Positions 1 to 8,053 of a DNA stretch of 64,000 bases are shown piece after piece. How positions within the stretch are numbered: position 1 is the first letter of the stretch; the number at the start of each line of letters is the position of its first letter. The DNA is from Pseudomonas sp. R37(2017). GTDB taxonomy: Bacteria; Pseudomonadota; Gammaproteobacteria; Pseudomonadales; Pseudomonadaceae. The notes beneath the pieces are model-generated. The model saw nothing but the letters and a program-made list of their open reading frames with translations, had not been told where the DNA came from and did no database searches. A program made the position numbers and the translations under genes. The stretch spans positions 1 to 64,000 of the forward strand of contig NZ_NEHO01000023.1 in the NCBI RefSeq assembly GCF_002113375.1, read 5' to 3'.

Positions 1-1
1 C

Positions 2-166
2 AAGATCGTCGGCGAGCTGCCCAACCCGCTGAACCCGCCGCCGGGCTGCGCGTTCCACAAGCGCTGCCCGTACGCCACCGAACGCTGCAAAACCGAAGAG
101 CCGGCCCTGCGCCTGCTTGACAGGCGTCAGGTGGCTTGCCATTACGCGGAGGACATCAGCGACTGA
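2..166 (+). CDS. Di/oligopeptide ABC transporter ATP-binding protein, C-terminal end (partial)
   Basis: Only the last 54 codons are present; the gene starts before the window. The tail contains the Cys-rich block seen at the end of Opp/Dpp ATPases (GCAFHKRCPYATERC, then VACHY), preceded by PNPLNPPPGC. This is the oligopeptide-transporter C-terminal region found in DppD/DppF/OppD/OppF-type subunits, which energise peptide import at the cytoplasmic membrane. The remainder of its operon would lie upstream. The exact subunit cannot be decided from this piece. Confidence 0.85.
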   Translation, partial: KIVGELPNPLNPPPGCAFHKRCPYATERCKTEEPALRLLDRRQVACHYAEDISD

Positions 167-222
167 GCCACCGGCTTGACAGGCCGCGGCTTCATGCCTG
201 GAAGACTGCTGTTGAACGAGGC

Positions 223-372
223 TGTGTAAAAACGTGTTAGAGCAGGTTTGACGGTCAGAACCAGAACGAAAATCGTGTTCCTACGCAAATTTCAGGTCTG
301 GCCGACTAGCCAAGTGCTGGCAGATTTTACGTAGCAACGCAGACTTCCAAACGGTGTCTGCGTTTTTACACA
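223..372. mobile_element. 150-bp MITE-like element or IS remnant with 12-bp terminal inverted repeats
   Basis: TGTGTAAAAACG (223-234) and CGTTTTTACACA (361-372) are perfect 12-bp inverted repeats bracketing 126 bp with no convincing gene. This occupies most of the gap between the ABC ATPase end and the GFA gene. The outer context GAGGC / CTCAGG is not an obvious target-site duplication. It could be a non-autonomous element or the ends left after an internal deletion of an insertion sequence. Confidence 0.45.
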
Positions 373-375
373 CTC

Positions 376-432
376 AGGGCCGGTTTCAGCCGGTCGTGAC
401 AGGCGGAAATCGGCCACGAGCGGTCTGTCGAC
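376..432. repeat. Imperfect hairpin repeat (copy A of a dispersed family)
   Basis: The sequence reads gccggtttcagcc, then ggtcgtgacaggc, then ggaaatcggcc. It resembles the hairpins near 9665, 10805, 14262, 18930, 30875, 51150 and 54553, which share fragments such as TTTGGGTCG, TTTCTGCC and GAAATCGGCC. Confidence 0.4.
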
Positions 433-485
433 TGACTAGGTTGAGATGGTTAAGCTGGCATGTTTTCAAGCGCAGGGTTCGACGC

Positions 486-887
486 ATGACAGAGGAATAT
501 CAAGGAAGCTGCCTATGCGCAGCAGTCAGCTACGAGCTACTCACTCCACCAAAAGCAGTGAGTCATTGCCATTGCAGCCAGTGTCGCAAAGGTCACGGAG
601 CAGCATTCGCTTCGTACGGCAGCGTTCCCCGCAAAGCGCTACGGATACTTAACGGCGCCACCTGCATCAAAACCTATGCGTCCTCCGAGACGGTGTTACG
701 CGAGTTCTGCGCGACCTGTGGATCGACGTTGTTCTGGTCACGATCTCAAGGTGATTTTGCCGAATGGGTTTCGGTAGCGCTGGGCACGCTAGACACGCCC
801 TTCACGCCTCAAAAGCAAAAACACATTCATGTCGACTCCGCAGTCCACTGGTATACGCCATCCAGCTTATGTCCCGAGATCGACTGA
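486..887 (+). CDS. GFA family (glutathione-dependent formaldehyde-activating enzyme-like) protein
   Basis: A 133-residue cytoplasmic protein of the GFA/CENP-V zinc-binding fold. Zinc-ligand cysteines are visible: GSCLCAAV near the N-terminus, HCHCSQCRKGHGAAF around residues 29-43, and FCATCGSTLFW near residue 80. The length matches small GFA proteins. The frame stays open further upstream (from 354), but that part lies in the repeat element, so the ATG at 486 followed by TEEYQGSCLC is preferred. Family members are annotated from formaldehyde-glutathione condensation, but most single-domain members have no proven substrate. It stands alone before the first recombinase gene. Confidence 0.8.
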   Translation: MTEEYQGSCLCAAVSYELLTPPKAVSHCHCSQCRKGHGAAFASYGSVPRKALRILNGATCIKTYASSETVLREFCATCGSTLFWSRSQGDFAEWVSVALGTLDTPFTPQKQKHIHVDSAVHWYTPSSLCPEID

Positions 888-894
888 CAGCTGT

Positions 895-910
895 GGGTCG
901 GTTAGCGACC
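895..910. promoter_or_regulatory. Inverted repeat upstream of recombinase copy 1, conserved at copy 2
   Basis: GGGTCGGTTAGCGACC has 5-bp arms (GGTCG/CGACC) and lies 55 bp before the recombinase start. The same 16-mer occurs inverted at 13522-13537 before copy 2, so the 5' region was duplicated with the gene. It could be an operator, a leader-RNA hairpin or a recombinase binding site. Confidence 0.4.
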
Positions 911-937
911 ACCACGCACCGTGACTAATCCAACCTT

Positions 938-959
938 GTCCTCCCTCAATGTGGAGGAC
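938..959 (+). promoter_or_regulatory. Hairpin enclosing the ribosome binding site of recombinase copy 1
   Basis: GTCCTCC-ctcaatgt-GGAGGAC is a perfect 7-bp stem with an 8-nt loop. The 3' arm contains the Shine-Dalgarno GGAGG 7 nt before the ATG at 965, so folding would mask the ribosome site. The same stem with one loop change precedes copy 2 (13475-13496). Confidence 0.55.
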
Positions 960-964
960 GAGCC

Positions 965-1585
965 ATGAACACTATTGCTACATACAACCATCAGCCTTGG
1001 AACAAGGGAAAACTTGTCGGGCAAAAAGCCCCGCTCCGAGTCAGAGATATCTGGGCCATCCGGGTCAGACTCCAGCTCGCGGAGAAGACACGGGATCTGG
1101 CCCTTTTCAACTTGGCCATCGACAGCAAGCTGCGCGCCTGTGACTTAACCAAGCTGCGAGTACGAGACATAGCCCATGGGGAACATGTGTCGTCACGGGC
1201 CATCGTGATGCAGCAGAAAACTCAGCACCCAGTCCAGTTTGAAATTACTGAGCAAACCCGAACAGTTCTGGAGGCTTGGATGCATCAGGCCCACCTCCGC
1301 AGTGAGAACTTCTTGTTTCCGACCCGGTTGCACGGCTCAGATCATCTCTCCACCAGGCAATACGCTCGCATAGTCAAAGCCTGGGTAACAGCCATTGGCC
1401 TTGACCCAACCATGTACGGTACTCACACGCTACGGCGAACCAAGGCATCGTTAATCTATCGTAGGACAAAGAACTTGAGAGCAGTCCAACTCTTGCTTGG
1501 TCATACGAAGCCTGAAAGCACCGTCAAATACCTAGGCATCGAGGTCGATGATGTTCTGGAAATGGCTGAGCAGACGGAGGTGTAA
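965..1585 (+). CDS. Single-domain tyrosine recombinase/integrase, copy 1
   Basis: A 206-residue DNA strand-exchange enzyme with only a catalytic domain and no long core-binding N-terminal domain. Active-site elements are visible in order: Arg in LRACDLTKLRVRDI (about residue 58), HTLRRTKAS (about 159), LLGHTKPEST (about 177) and the Tyr nucleophile candidate in VKYLGIE (about 190). It starts at an ATG behind a hairpin-enclosed SD and ends at a hairpin (1593-1619). A nearly identical gene lies on the opposite strand at 12849-13469, so the two genes converge across about 11 kb. Such short recombinases are common in Pseudomonas accessory regions; the substrate sites are unknown. Confidence 0.88.
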   Translation: MNTIATYNHQPWNKGKLVGQKAPLRVRDIWAIRVRLQLAEKTRDLALFNLAIDSKLRACDLTKLRVRDIAHGEHVSSRAIVMQQKTQHPVQFEITEQTRTVLEAWMHQAHLRSENFLFPTRLHGSDHLSTRQYARIVKAWVTAIGLDPTMYGTHTLRRTKASLIYRRTKNLRAVQLLLGHTKPESTVKYLGIEVDDVLEMAEQTEV

Positions 1586-1592
1586 ATCCCCC

Positions 1593-1619
1593 AGCGACGG
1601 TCACAACTTAACCGTCGCT
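1593..1619. terminator. Stem-loop after recombinase copy 1
   Basis: AGCGACGGT and ACCGTCGCT are perfect 9-bp arms with a 9-nt loop, 8 nt after the stop codon, followed by ATCCGACC and no T-run. Related GCGACGGT/ACCGTCGC stems occur at 12815-12839 after copy 2 and at 61152-61176. It may be a transcript end, or a structural end of the recombinase unit. Confidence 0.5.
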
Positions 1620-1675
1620 ATCCGACCAGAAGCAGGCACAAGCCCGTCTCAACTGGAGCACTCTCTCAAGCTGCT

Positions 1676-2059
1676 CTAGAAGCTCGCGGTTGTGGTGTGA
1701 AGATTGACCAGTTTCCATTGGCCCATTTTCACCACATAAACCTCTGTATAAACCAGTTTGTAAACGCTACCTCCATTCACGGTAAACGCAGCTTTACCAG
1801 TAACGACAGCCACTTCTCCATACACCCTTGCGGAAGCTTCTTTTAGAGCGATTTTGTCGTATCTAAACCGTTTGCTTCGCAGTTCACTCATCCATTCCTG
1901 TTTCGTGGTGACAAACCCGGTGATGTGCACAAACACCAGGTTGTCATCGAATAAATCCTCGATGAGGTCGAAATCCCCTGCTGTTTTCCAACGGAACTTT
2001 TCCATGGATAGACTAAGAATTTCACTTTCCCAAGAGGAAGTGTTGCATGGCATGAGCAT
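1676..2059 (-). CDS. SnoaL-like / DUF4440 nuclear transport factor 2 family protein
   Basis: A 127-residue protein with the NTF2-like cone fold pattern: an N-terminal helix (SEILSLSMEKFRWKTAGDFDLIEDLFDDNLVF), the HITG turn, and paired strands AVVTGKAAFTV ... VYKLVYTEVYVVKMGQWKLVN. Proteins of this type are small, often orphan enzymes or binding domains, and no substrate can be named. The start at MLMPCNTSS is the longest option; the internal Met at about residue 19 would cut the first helix. It lies downstream of the aldo-keto reductase gene on the same strand with an 83-bp gap, so it may be co-transcribed. Confidence 0.7.
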   Translation of the reverse strand: MLMPCNTSSWESEILSLSMEKFRWKTAGDFDLIEDLFDDNLVFVHITGFVTTKQEWMSELRSKRFRYDKIALKEASARVYGEVAVVTGKAAFTVNGGSVYKLVYTEVYVVKMGQWKLVNLHTTTASF

Positions 2060-2142
2060 ATTGGAAGGTATCTCAACGGTTATGACTATGGGCTTTTGGG
2101 GAGGGGCTAAAGGCGTGCCTCTAAAAAGACACGCCTGCGGTA

Positions 2143-3132
2143 TCAGTCTTCAGACATCGACAGCAAACCCTCGTCCAGCCGGCCACCCTGGATATTGATT
2201 ACCGACAATTGCTCATCGATCTCGCGCAGGTCCGTTGCGGTCAGCTCAAGCTCGATCGATTTGATGTTGTCGTCCAGGTATTCGATTTTGTCCATTCCAG
2301 GGATGGGCACAATCCACGGCTTTTGGGCCAGTAGCCAGGCCAGTGCAATTTGCACCGGGGTCGCGTTCTTTTTCGCGGCCATGGCGCGGAGCATGTCCAC
2401 CACCGGCATGTTGGCCTGCATCGCCGCCTGGGTGAAGCGCGGGAAATTCGCTCGCAGGTCGGTGGCGTCGTCAAACTTCGTGTTGGCATCGATGGTGCCA
2501 GTCAAAAAACCGGTCCCCAGCGGTCCCCAAGGCACAAATCCAATGCCCAGTTCTTCGCACACAGGGATCACTTCAGCCTCTGGCTCCCGTGTCCAGATCG
2601 AGTACTGGTTCTGCACCGCTGCAACCGGGTGCACGGCATGCGCTCTGCGAATGGTCGAGGCGCCGGCTTCGGACAAGCCATAGTGCAAAACCTTGCCCTC
2701 GGTGATCAGGTCTTTCAGCGTCCCCACCACGTCCTCAATCGGCACATTAGGGTCAACACGATGCTGGTAGAAAAGATCGATATAGTCTGTCTTCAAGCTG
2801 GCCAGCGAAGCTTCGGCCACCGCTCGAATGGTTTCTGGTCGGCTGTCGGTGCCGACAATGCCACCGTTCTCCAGCTTGAAACCAAACTTGGTCGCGATAA
2901 TGACTTGGTCACGAAACGGAACGAGAGCTTCACCGAGCAGCATTTCGTTGGTGTAGGGGCCGTAGGCCTGTGCCGTGTCGAAGAAGTTGATACCCCGCTC
3001 CACGGCAGCGCGAATAACCTTCACGCCTTGGCTTTGTTCGACGGCTTTGCCGGTGCCGAAGCTCAGGTTCATCACGCCCATGCCCAAGGCAGACACTTCA
3101 AGGCCGCTGCTGCCCAACTTGCGAGTCATCAT
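2143..3132 (-). CDS. Aldo/keto reductase
   Basis: A 329-residue NADPH-dependent carbonyl reductase with a TIM-barrel fold. The full catalytic tetrad is visible: Asp52 and Tyr57 in FFDTAQAYG, Lys82 in IATKFGF and His124 in LFYQHRVD. The C-terminal part has the cofactor-binding IPGMDKIEYLDDNIKS segment. Length is normal for the family. It is divergent from the AraC gene at 3320, across a 187-bp shared promoter region, so regulation by that protein is likely. The natural substrate is unknown. Confidence 0.9.
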   Translation of the reverse strand: MMTRKLGSSGLEVSALGMGVMNLSFGTGKAVEQSQGVKVIRAAVERGINFFDTAQAYGPYTNEMLLGEALVPFRDQVIIATKFGFKLENGGIVGTDSRPETIRAVAEASLASLKTDYIDLFYQHRVDPNVPIEDVVGTLKDLITEGKVLHYGLSEAGASTIRRAHAVHPVAAVQNQYSIWTREPEAEVIPVCEELGIGFVPWGPLGTGFLTGTIDANTKFDDATDLRANFPRFTQAAMQANMPVVDMLRAMAAKKNATPVQIALAWLLAQKPWIVPIPGMDKIEYLDDNIKSIELELTATDLREIDEQLSVINIQGGRLDEGLLSMSED

Positions 3133-3319
3133 TTTTCACCTTTTGCGTTAGCAGTTAGTTTTGATGCCGCCAGTGTGTGCCCACGAGAAACGCTGCTCCG
3201 CTGTGCTTTTGCCCGACCTGTTGTGATTTTGCTTATATATTCAGGATTGGTGGTGCGCATGCCCTGCTCCCACTTCAAAGCCCAGGCGAGGCAAATCTGT
3301 CGTCCTATCGGAGCGCACC

Positions 3320-4234
3320 ATGATCAACACTTCAGTCCCGCAGATGACTTCAGCCGAACACCTTGATGCCTACCCCGCCGGCCAGCGAGTGAGCACCACC
3401 AACGGCCCCGCCTGGCAAGACGTGCGGCTGTCCGTGTTCTCGCTGGCGTCAACCTCGGAGGTCTTCAGCATGCCGGCGGTCGCTGAGCCTTTGATCGTCT
3501 GGGTGACCTCGGGTGAGGCTGAAACCCAGGAGCGCGAGGAAGACGGCCCGTGGATGATCAGCCGGATTAAACAAGGCTCGCTGTTTGTAACTGCCGCCGG
3601 TGCGCCTTATGACTTTCTCTGGAAACGCTTGAGCACCGAGCCGTTCGAAGTGGTCATGGTGCTTCTTAACCTGGCGCTGTTCGAGGAGGCCTTGCACGAC
3701 CTCTACGGTGCGAACGCTAAGCACGCCACACTTCGCGATATCTCGGGGTTCGAAGATTCGCAACTGGTCACCTTGCTGCAATGCTTGCGCGAAGAAGCCG
3801 ACCGTCCCGAGGCCAGTAAACTGTTTACTCACGGCATCGCCCAAGCCTTGTGCATCCATCTGGCCCGCCACTACGTAGAACTCGATACAGGCTCGATCAA
3901 GGGGGCGTCATCCCTGCCAGCCTTCAAGCTGCGCCGGATCACCGCCTGGATGGCCGAGCATTTGGCCGAGGAGTTCAGTCTGGCGCTGCTGGCCGAACAG
4001 GCAGGCATGAGCGAGTACCACTTCAATCGCCTGTTCAAACGCGCCGTGGGCATTGCACCGTCGCAATATCAAATCAAATTGCGTATAGACACGGCACGAC
4101 GTCTGTTGCGCGAAACAGAGATGACGGTCATCACGATCGCGAACGAAGTCGGATACTCCAACCCGAGTCACTTCTCTCGCATATTCCGCAAAGACACCGG
4201 TTTTTCACCGAGCGACTACCGGCGCCAGCGCTAA
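3320..4234 (+). CDS. AraC family transcriptional regulator
   Basis: A 304-residue regulator with an N-terminal cupin-like sensor (AraC_N type; PAVAEPLIVWVTSGEAE) and a C-terminal double helix-turn-helix (about residues 205-302). Helix motifs include LALLAEQAGMSEYHFNRLFKRAVG and VITIANEVGYSNPSHFSRIFRKDTG, ending SPSDYRR. The ATG at 3320 follows a purine-poor leader, so the start is moderately sure. It is divergent from the aldo/keto reductase, the usual arrangement for an activator of an adjacent oxidoreductase gene. Confidence 0.88.
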   Translation: MINTSVPQMTSAEHLDAYPAGQRVSTTNGPAWQDVRLSVFSLASTSEVFSMPAVAEPLIVWVTSGEAETQEREEDGPWMISRIKQGSLFVTAAGAPYDFLWKRLSTEPFEVVMVLLNLALFEEALHDLYGANAKHATLRDISGFEDSQLVTLLQCLREEADRPEASKLFTHGIAQALCIHLARHYVELDTGSIKGASSLPAFKLRRITAWMAEHLAEEFSLALLAEQAGMSEYHFNRLFKRAVGIAPSQYQIKLRIDTARRLLRETEMTVITIANEVGYSNPSHFSRIFRKDTGFSPSDYRRQR

Positions 4235-4312
4235 CCCACCCTCCCCGGCGCGCGGCAGATACTTACAACTCTACAACATGAATCTGATGCGCGTTGTTGG
4301 TGCCGGTGAGGA

Positions 4313-5221
4313 TTAGTTCTTGTAACGCAAAGCGTCCACCAGCAAAGCAAATGCGGGCGATGCCTGGCGCCGACTCGGGTAGTAGAGATGGAACCCGGCG
4401 AACAGCGGCGACCAGTCTTCCAGCACATGAATCAGCCGGCCAGTCTTGAGGTGGGGCGTGACCAGGTCGTGGGGAATGTAGCTCAGTCCGAAACCATCCA
4501 GCGCCGCCTGCAGCAGCTGGTAAACGCCGTTGTATGTCACTTGGCCCGTCACGCGAACCTTGAGGCTTTCACCATCCTTGGAGAACTCCCAGGCGTACAG
4601 GCCACCGTTTGTGGGCAGTCGCAGGTTATTGCATAAATGATTGGTGAGTTCTCGGGGAGTCTTGGGCAATTCACGGTTTGCAAAGTAGGCAGATGAGCCA
4701 ACCACCGACATACGCATATCCGGCCCGATACGCGTGGCGATCATGCCTTCTGCCACGTCCTCACCCAGCCTGATCCCGGCGTCAAAGCCTTGGGCTGCAA
4801 TGTCGACAAAGCTGTAATCGCAGCAGACTTCCACCGAGATGTCCGGGTATTTGGGCAAAAACTCTTTCAGCACGGGCCGGATGATGAGATCCAGTACATG
4901 GTCCATGGCGTTGATGCGGATACTGCCAGCGGGGGTATCGCGCAGATCACTCAGACCTGCCAGCTCGATTTCAATCTCCTCAAAACGGGGTCCGACCTTA
5001 CTGATCAAACGCTCGCCCGCCTCGGTGGGCGAAACGCTGCGCGTGGTACGGGTCAGGAGCCGCAGGCCGAGTCGCGCTTCCAGGCCACGAATGGTATGGC
5101 TTAGCGCCGATTGAGAAACCCCCAGCTTGGCAGCGGCCTTGGTAAAGCTCCTTTCCCGGGCGACAGCAAGAAAGGCGAGCAGATCGTTGGCATTTTCCCG
5201 CAGCATTAATGAATCACTCAC
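4313..5221 (-). CDS. LysR family transcriptional regulator
   Basis: A 302-residue LysR-type regulator. The winged HTH is at about residues 13-72 (LLAFLAVARERSFTKAAAKL then GVSQSALSHTIRGLEARLG), followed by a periplasmic-binding-like effector domain that starts at GSIRINAMDHVLD. The sequence is of the group that controls divergent oxidoreductase or efflux genes. It is divergent from the cupin-MFS-SDR-ADH genes that begin at 5407, separated by 185 bp, so it is the likely regulator of that run. The effector is unknown. Confidence 0.9.
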   Translation of the reverse strand: MSDSLMLRENANDLLAFLAVARERSFTKAAAKLGVSQSALSHTIRGLEARLGLRLLTRTTRSVSPTEAGERLISKVGPRFEEIEIELAGLSDLRDTPAGSIRINAMDHVLDLIIRPVLKEFLPKYPDISVEVCCDYSFVDIAAQGFDAGIRLGEDVAEGMIATRIGPDMRMSVVGSSAYFANRELPKTPRELTNHLCNNLRLPTNGGLYAWEFSKDGESLKVRVTGQVTYNGVYQLLQAALDGFGLSYIPHDLVTPHLKTGRLIHVLEDWSPLFAGFHLYYPSRRQASPAFALLVDALRYKN

Positions 5222-5406
5222 ATAAGTCTATTCTGATTCTAGCGGCTAATCATCTTAATACGCAGCTGATAAATTTGTGACCTTGCTCTGGGTCAGCTGA
5301 CCGCACGCCTGCCAGGTTCAGGAGGCGCTTTTGAGTTCTCCATGTTCCGCTCCGTTATTCGTCAATCCAGGCCGTCACTGACGGCTGTTGCCTAAGGGGG
5401 ATCGTC

Positions 5407-5883
5407 ATGAAAAGCCTCGCAGCCACGGCATTATCGCTGTCATTGCTCGCTCTTGATGTACCCGCAGAGGAAAAATCCATGCTAGTCATCAACACCAACG
5501 GCTCGCAGCCATCGGCCAAGGGACCCGCCGATTATTTCACCGGCACTGTTCGCGTCGACGCGCCGTTCAAGGGCACAGAAGACGCTCGGGTCAGCGGCGC
5601 CACCGTGACCTTCGAGCCGGGTGCGCGCACTGCCTGGCACACTCATCCTTTAGGCCAGACCCTGATCGTCACCGCTGGCTCCGGCCTGGTGCAGGAGCTG
5701 GGCCAGCCGGTGCGTTCCATCAAACCGGGCGATACGGTGTGGATTCCACCGAACGTCAAACACTGGCATGGCGCGACCGCGACCACTGCGATGACTCACA
5801 TCGCCATTGCCGAGGTTCTGGACGGCAAGGTGGTCGACTGGATGGAACAGGTCAGCGACGAACAATATGCCCAAGGACTTTGA
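5407..5883 (+). CDS. Exported cupin-domain protein
   Basis: A 158-residue protein with a short hydrophobic leader (LAATALSLSLLALDVPA) and one cupin barrel. Metal ligands are in the first cupin motif TAWHTHPLGQTLIV and the second motif PPNVKHWHGA. It resembles the small cupins related to bacterial (R)-mandelonitrile lyases and carboxymuconolactone-decarboxylase-associated cupins. That resemblance is from recall, so substrate and reaction are undetermined. An RBS-like GGGGAT precedes the ATG. Its 3' end overlaps the next gene by 17 bp, indicating translational coupling. Confidence 0.75.
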   Translation: MKSLAATALSLSLLALDVPAEEKSMLVINTNGSQPSAKGPADYFTGTVRVDAPFKGTEDARVSGATVTFEPGARTAWHTHPLGQTLIVTAGSGLVQELGQPVRSIKPGDTVWIPPNVKHWHGATATTAMTHIAIAEVLDGKVVDWMEQVSDEQYAQGL

Positions 5884-7105
5884 TACCGCTGAAACGCCAT
5901 CCGACCGCCAGAGCCTGTCGACGCTGGCCATCCTCAGTATGTTGATGGCGTTCGCCTCGGTTTCCACCGATCTGTATCTGCCCGCCTTGCCCGCCATGGC
6001 CCACGCCCTGCACGCCAACGCCGGCCAAGTGGAGCTGACTATCTCCGGATACCTGATCGGCTTCAGCCTTGGGCAGTTGTTGTGGGGGCCAATTGGAGAC
6101 CGTCATGGTCGCCGCTTGCCGATTGCTCTGGGTTTGGTGCTATTCATCATTGGCTCTGCGGGGTGCGCGCTTTCCGACAGCGCCAGTGTGATGATCGCCT
6201 GGCGTGCCGTGCAAGCAGTGGGAGCCTGCGCCAGCGTAGTGCTGGCACGCGCGATGGTCCGTGACCTGTACAGCGGGCATCGTGCCGCGCAGATGCTTTC
6301 GACCCTGATGACGGTCATGGCTATCGCGCCGCTGCTGGGGCCCAGTCTCGGTGGACTGATCCTGCATGTGGCGTCGTGGCGGGCGATCTTCTGGGCACTG
6401 GTGCTGGTCGGGATAGGAACCCTCGCAATGCTCTATGTTCTGCCGGAAACCCTGCCCCCTCAGCGCCGTAATCGGGAACCTCTCAGTAATGCGCTGAGCC
6501 GCTATGTGCGGTTGCTGGGCGACCGCAGCGTCCTCGGTTACATCGGTGCCGGTGGATTCTTCTACGGTGCAATGTACGCCTACATTGCAGGAACGCCCTT
6601 CGCCTACATCAGCTACCACCACGTCTCACCCCAGCAATACGGCGTGCTGTTCGCCGTAGGCATAGTCGGCATCATGCTGACCAATCAACTCAACTCGCGC
6701 TGGGTGGCACGCCATGGCAGCGACCGCTTGATGCGGATGGGCACCCTGGCCGCCGTGCTGTCGGCGCTGCTGCTGGCCATCGACGCCTGGACTGACTGGG
6801 GTGGCCTTGCGGGGCTGGTGATCCCGCTGTTCCTGTTTGTGTCCGCGACCGGTTTCATCGTGGCCAATTCTATCGTAGGGGCCATGAGTGCGTTCCCCGA
6901 GTTCGCCGGAGCGACCTCGGCACTGGTCGGCTCTCTGCAATACGGCACAGGCATTCTCGGCTCAGGTCTGGTTGGCACGTTCGCCGATGGCACCCCCCGG
7001 CCGATGGCGGCGGTGATCCTGTTGTTTGGCGTCGGCAGCCTGCTCTGCGCCAAATGGCTCGTCCCCGAAGTAAAAGTACCGACTGCCACAGCGGCATCTC
7101 TTTAG
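5867..7105 (+). CDS. Bcr/CflA-type MFS multidrug efflux transporter
   Basis: A 412-residue inner-membrane drug:H+ antiporter with about 12 hydrophobic segments. It has the DHA1 signature STDLYLPALPAMAHAL in TM1 and GPIGDRHGRRLPI in the TM2-3 loop (motif A), then GPSLGGLI. The ATG at 5867 (MPKDFDTAE) is chosen because it gives the normal Bcr/CflA N-terminus; the longer frame from 5807 would read through the cupin gene. It overlaps the cupin gene by 17 bp and precedes the SDR gene by 45 bp. The substrate cannot be read from the sequence. Confidence 0.88.
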   Translation: MPKDFDTAETPSDRQSLSTLAILSMLMAFASVSTDLYLPALPAMAHALHANAGQVELTISGYLIGFSLGQLLWGPIGDRHGRRLPIALGLVLFIIGSAGCALSDSASVMIAWRAVQAVGACASVVLARAMVRDLYSGHRAAQMLSTLMTVMAIAPLLGPSLGGLILHVASWRAIFWALVLVGIGTLAMLYVLPETLPPQRRNREPLSNALSRYVRLLGDRSVLGYIGAGGFFYGAMYAYIAGTPFAYISYHHVSPQQYGVLFAVGIVGIMLTNQLNSRWVARHGSDRLMRMGTLAAVLSALLLAIDAWTDWGGLAGLVIPLFLFVSATGFIVANSIVGAMSAFPEFAGATSALVGSLQYGTGILGSGLVGTFADGTPRPMAAVILLFGVGSLLCAKWLVPEVKVPTATAASL

Positions 7106-7150
7106 AAGAAACACTCAGCCAATGGGATTGAATTTCACACGAGGTTTTCC

Positions 7151-7987
7151 ATGAAAAACACCCGTAAAGTCACAGTCGTCATCGGGGCCGGATCGATAGG
7201 TCAGGCGATTGCCCGCCGCGTCAGCGCGGGTAAACACGTCGTGCTGGCTGACCTTCGCCAGGAGAACGCCGATGCAGCGGCCAAGGTGTTGCTCGATGCA
7301 GGGTTCGACGTCACGACAGCCATCGTCGATGTGTCCTCGCGTGAGTCGGTGCAAGCGCTGGTTCAGACGGCAACCGCCATCGGTGATATCACCGGCGTAA
7401 TCCACGCTGCGGGTGTTTCACCTTCGCAAGCGCCGGTGGCGACCATCCTGCGTGTGGATCTGTACGGCACCGCGCTGGTGCTGGAGGCATTCGGTGACGT
7501 GATCGCCGAAGGTGGTTCGGGGATTGTTATCGCCTCGCAATCCGGGCATCGCTTGCCTGCCCTGACACCTGAGCAGAATAAGGCGCTGGCAACCACGCCC
7601 GTCGAAGAGCTATTGGCGCTGCCGATGCTGCAAGCCGACAAGGTGACGGACCCGCTGAATGCTTACCAGATATCCAAGCGCGGCAACTCACTGCGCGTGA
7701 TGGCCGAGGCCGTGCGCTGGGGCAAGCGCGGAGCACGTGTCAACACCATCAGCCCCGGCATCATCTTCACCCCGCTGGCCAGAGACGAATTAAGCGGCCC
7801 GCGAGGCGAAGGCTACCGCCGCATGATCGACCTCAGTGCCGCGGGCCGTGGCGGCACACCCGATGAAGTGGGTGCCGTCGCGGCACTACTGATGGGGCCT
7901 GAAGGGACTTTCATCACCGGCAGCGACTTCCTCATGGACGGCGGTGTCACCGCAGCCTACTGGTACGGCGACCTGGCGCCTCAGTAG
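7151..7987 (+). CDS. SDR family oxidoreductase
   Basis: A 278-residue short-chain dehydrogenase/reductase. The nucleotide-binding glycine motif is VVIGAGSIGQAIA (residues 8-20), followed by VVLADL, IHAAGVS (NAAG equivalent), catalytic Ser in IASQSGH and YQISKRG (Tyr-x-x-x-Lys). The C-terminal GSDFLMDGGVTAAYW is typical. LADL after strand 2 suggests NAD(H) preference, which is an inference. Part of the same-strand run with the MFS and alcohol dehydrogenase genes. Confidence 0.9.
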   Translation: MKNTRKVTVVIGAGSIGQAIARRVSAGKHVVLADLRQENADAAAKVLLDAGFDVTTAIVDVSSRESVQALVQTATAIGDITGVIHAAGVSPSQAPVATILRVDLYGTALVLEAFGDVIAEGGSGIVIASQSGHRLPALTPEQNKALATTPVEELLALPMLQADKVTDPLNAYQISKRGNSLRVMAEAVRWGKRGARVNTISPGIIFTPLARDELSGPRGEGYRRMIDLSAAGRGGTPDEVGAVAALLMGPEGTFITGSDFLMDGGVTAAYWYGDLAPQ

Positions 7988-8053
7988 GACGACTGGCGTT
8001 CACCGGAAGCAAGTCCACCCCTCTCCCATTTCTAGCGTTTTCGAGGACTCCCA

